DNA from: Candidatus Latescibacterota bacterium
GTDB lineage: Bacteria; Latescibacterota; Latescibacteria; Latescibacterales; Latescibacteraceae
Direction of reading: 5' to 3'
DNA length: 5,001 bases
NCBI GenBank assembly: GCA_018656855.1
Contig: JABHYP010000180.1
Coordinates: forward strand, 1 to 5,001
Each line of letters starts with the position of its first letter. Position 1 is the first letter of the stretch. Shown piece after piece: positions 3,658 to 5,001 of this stretch. The translations under genes and the position numbers were made by a program. The notes beneath the pieces were generated by a model. That model had not been told where the DNA came from. It searched no databases and saw only the letters and a list, made by a program, of their open reading frames with translations.

Positions 3658-4995
3658 ATGACAGTGCGTTATATTTATAAGTGGATGTTGAGATCTTTAA
3701 AGGATCGACGTATAAAATTTGCTGCAATAGGGGCTTTAGCTCTTCTCGTGCTTTTCATTTTCATGGCATACAGCGTTTCTCCTGTTGATGAAAGAAAATG
3801 GGCTGAGGTACAGAGAGGTGAATTCATCGTTGATATCTTGGAAAGCGGACAAATTAATTCCTCTAATTCAGTTTTAATAAATGCCCCTATGGAATGGCGT
3901 ATGGAACTACAGATAACCGACATGGTGGCGGAGGGTACTAATGTTGCTAAGGGCGATTTTCTCGTGAAGTTCGATACGAGCACGTTACTTGAGCAGCTTG
4001 AATCTCAGAAAGATAATCTTGACCAAACAGTACTCGATTTAAAGCGTGTGGAAAAAGAACAATCTTTCCGTATGTCAGAACTTGAATCCAACCTTCAAAT
4101 GTCAGTGTATTCGAGGGAAGCATCCAGCATGCAGCTTGAACAGTTAAAGTTTGAATCGGAAATCCGCAAGGAAGAAGCCAGATTAAGCTATCAAATAGCT
4201 TTGTTAAGCTATGATGAAACTGAGAAAAGGATAGAAACCAAAAAAATAGATGATGCAATACAACATCGAAAAGCAACACTCAATGTCGAACAAACACAGA
4301 CGCGAATAAAAGAAATTGAAGATAAAATTGATGGGCTAGAAATATATTCCCCGGTTTCAGGTATGGTTGTTTACCAGGAAATCGGCGGTCAGGATTCGCC
4401 TCTACACAAAGTGATGCTCGGTGATAAACCATTTCCGGGTCAGGCGGTGATAAGCATTCCCGATCTAACTAAAATTGAATTTGTTACCCTGGTAAACGAA
4501 ATCGATATAGCACAGGTAAAACCAGGACAAAAAGCTGTTTTAAGGCTTGATGCCTATGAAGATACCGAGTTTTACGGTAAAGTAACTAATGTTGCACAGC
4601 TTGTTGAAAATAAAATAGAGACATGGACATGGAGAATTAATACTGCTCAGGAACCTTTAGATGAAGTTCCTACATTCGAGGTCAGGATAATGTTTGATGG
4701 GGCCGATCCGAAACTTAGACCCGGCATGACTGCTCAGGCAAGAATTATTATAGATGAATTTTCAGATGTTTTATATGTGCCTATTGGTACTGTATTTGAA
4801 AATGCGGAAGGTTCGCCAATAGTTTTTGCCCGTCAGAGATTCCCTAACCCGGTGCCGGTTGAAACGGGCAAGAGAAATGAGAGGTTCATTATTGTAAACA
4901 CCGGGGTGAGTGAAGGCGACCAGATTTGCTGGATACCGCCCGATCAAAATGTTAATCCCTGTACCCCTTCAGTAACTATGATACAAAAGAAGTAG
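3658..4995 (+). CDS. HlyD/MacA-like periplasmic adaptor subunit of an efflux pump
   Basis: A complete 445-residue membrane-fusion (adaptor) protein. Such proteins link an inner-membrane ABC or RND transporter to an outer-membrane channel. Residues 1-20 are basic and residues 21-39 form one uncleaved membrane anchor, so the body lies in the periplasm. Residues about 75-108 (A-P-M-E-W-R ... V-A-K-G-D-F-L-V-K-F-D) are the first half of the lipoyl-like domain. About 109-222 is a long charged coiled-coil hairpin (E-Q-L-E-S-Q-K-D-N-L ... T-R-I-K-E-I-E-D-K-I). L-E-I-Y-S-P-V-S-G-M-V-V-Y (227-239) is the second lipoyl half with its usual S-P-x-x-G. About 270-365 is the beta barrel, including I-A-Q-V-K-P-G-Q-K-A and L-R-P-G-M-T-A. 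About 370-425 is the membrane-proximal domain. GGGAAGG (3646-3652) fixes the start. The stop is six bases from the right edge, so transporter partners probably follow. Substrate is unknown. Confidence 0.95.
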   Translation: MTVRYIYKWMLRSLKDRRIKFAAIGALALLVLFIFMAYSVSPVDERKWAEVQRGEFIVDILESGQINSSNSVLINAPMEWRMELQITDMVAEGTNVAKGDFLVKFDTSTLLEQLESQKDNLDQTVLDLKRVEKEQSFRMSELESNLQMSVYSREASSMQLEQLKFESEIRKEEARLSYQIALLSYDETEKRIETKKIDDAIQHRKATLNVEQTQTRIKEIEDKIDGLEIYSPVSGMVVYQEIGGQDSPLHKVMLGDKPFPGQAVISIPDLTKIEFVTLVNEIDIAQVKPGQKAVLRLDAYEDTEFYGKVTNVAQLVENKIETWTWRINTAQEPLDEVPTFEVRIMFDGADPKLRPGMTAQARIIIDEFSDVLYVPIGTVFENAEGSPIVFARQRFPNPVPVETGKRNERFIIVNTGVSEGDQICWIPPDQNVNPCTPSVTMIQKK

Positions 4996-5001
4996 AACCT
5001 C

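Noticed and set aside
3407..3727. Minus-strand open frame of 106 codons
   Set aside because: It overlaps the start of the adaptor gene, is dominated by N, Y and I as expected from AT-rich DNA, and has no convincing ribosome site.
3675..4279. Two minus-strand open frames (3675-3983 and 3947-4279)
   Set aside because: Both are antisense to the adaptor gene, which has a complete domain series.
1..5001. CRISPR array or complete mobile element
   Set aside because: No regularly spaced repeats beyond the single TAGTAACAAA pair, and no intact integrase or transposase in any frame.

Overview
This 5-kb window is AT-rich bacterial chromosome from a Gram-negative organism. A cytoplasmic-membrane-anchored periplasmic adaptor and a secreted beta-propeller protein imply two membranes. 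The propeller protein begins its mature part with a W-P-x-F-R-G-P motif, a form common in planctomycete, verrucomicrobial, lentisphaeral and related environmental lineages. The HU proteins carry a V-P-A-R-R-x-x-x-F-K-P-G arm that would also fit such a lineage. The lineage guess is inference and weak.

Layout: (1) Positions 1-423, minus strand: the N-terminal 141 codons of a secreted PQQ-type beta-propeller protein that runs off the left edge. (2) 424-968: mostly non-coding, with a possible decayed reading frame and a good rho-independent terminator near 854-882 that has no obvious gene in front of it. (3) 969-1237, plus strand: an AT-rich pair of very small frames overlapping by ATGA. (4) 1335-1631 plus and 2702-2998 minus: two HU-family DNA-binding protein genes lying in inverted orientation. 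They sit in a 408-bp inverted duplication (1259-1666 and 2667-3074) that aligns without gaps and includes their 5' and 3' untranslated regions. A 95-codon gene of unknown function (2355-2642, minus) follows the second HU gene. (5) Between the HU genes: a REP-like structured sequence, the 3' part of a tRNA-Val(GAC) gene with no 5' half, a short orphan C-terminal coding remnant, and a promoter-like sequence whose start region carries two 10-bp direct repeats. This looks like the scar or edge of an integrated element. (6) 3087-3657: a gene-free stretch with an inverted repeat and a GC-richer island of unclear origin. (7) 3658-4995, plus strand: a complete HlyD/MacA-like periplasmic adaptor protein, probably the first gene of an efflux operon that continues to the right.

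The outer genes (propeller protein and adaptor) look like ordinary chromosomal genes. The centre, roughly 430-3400, looks like accessory DNA: duplicated nucleoid-protein genes, a truncated tRNA, orphan gene ends and repeats. No complete integrase or transposase is visible, and I see no CRISPR array. The most interesting points are the mosaic inverted HU pair with conserved untranslated regions and the tRNA-Val fragment beside a repeat-bearing promoter.
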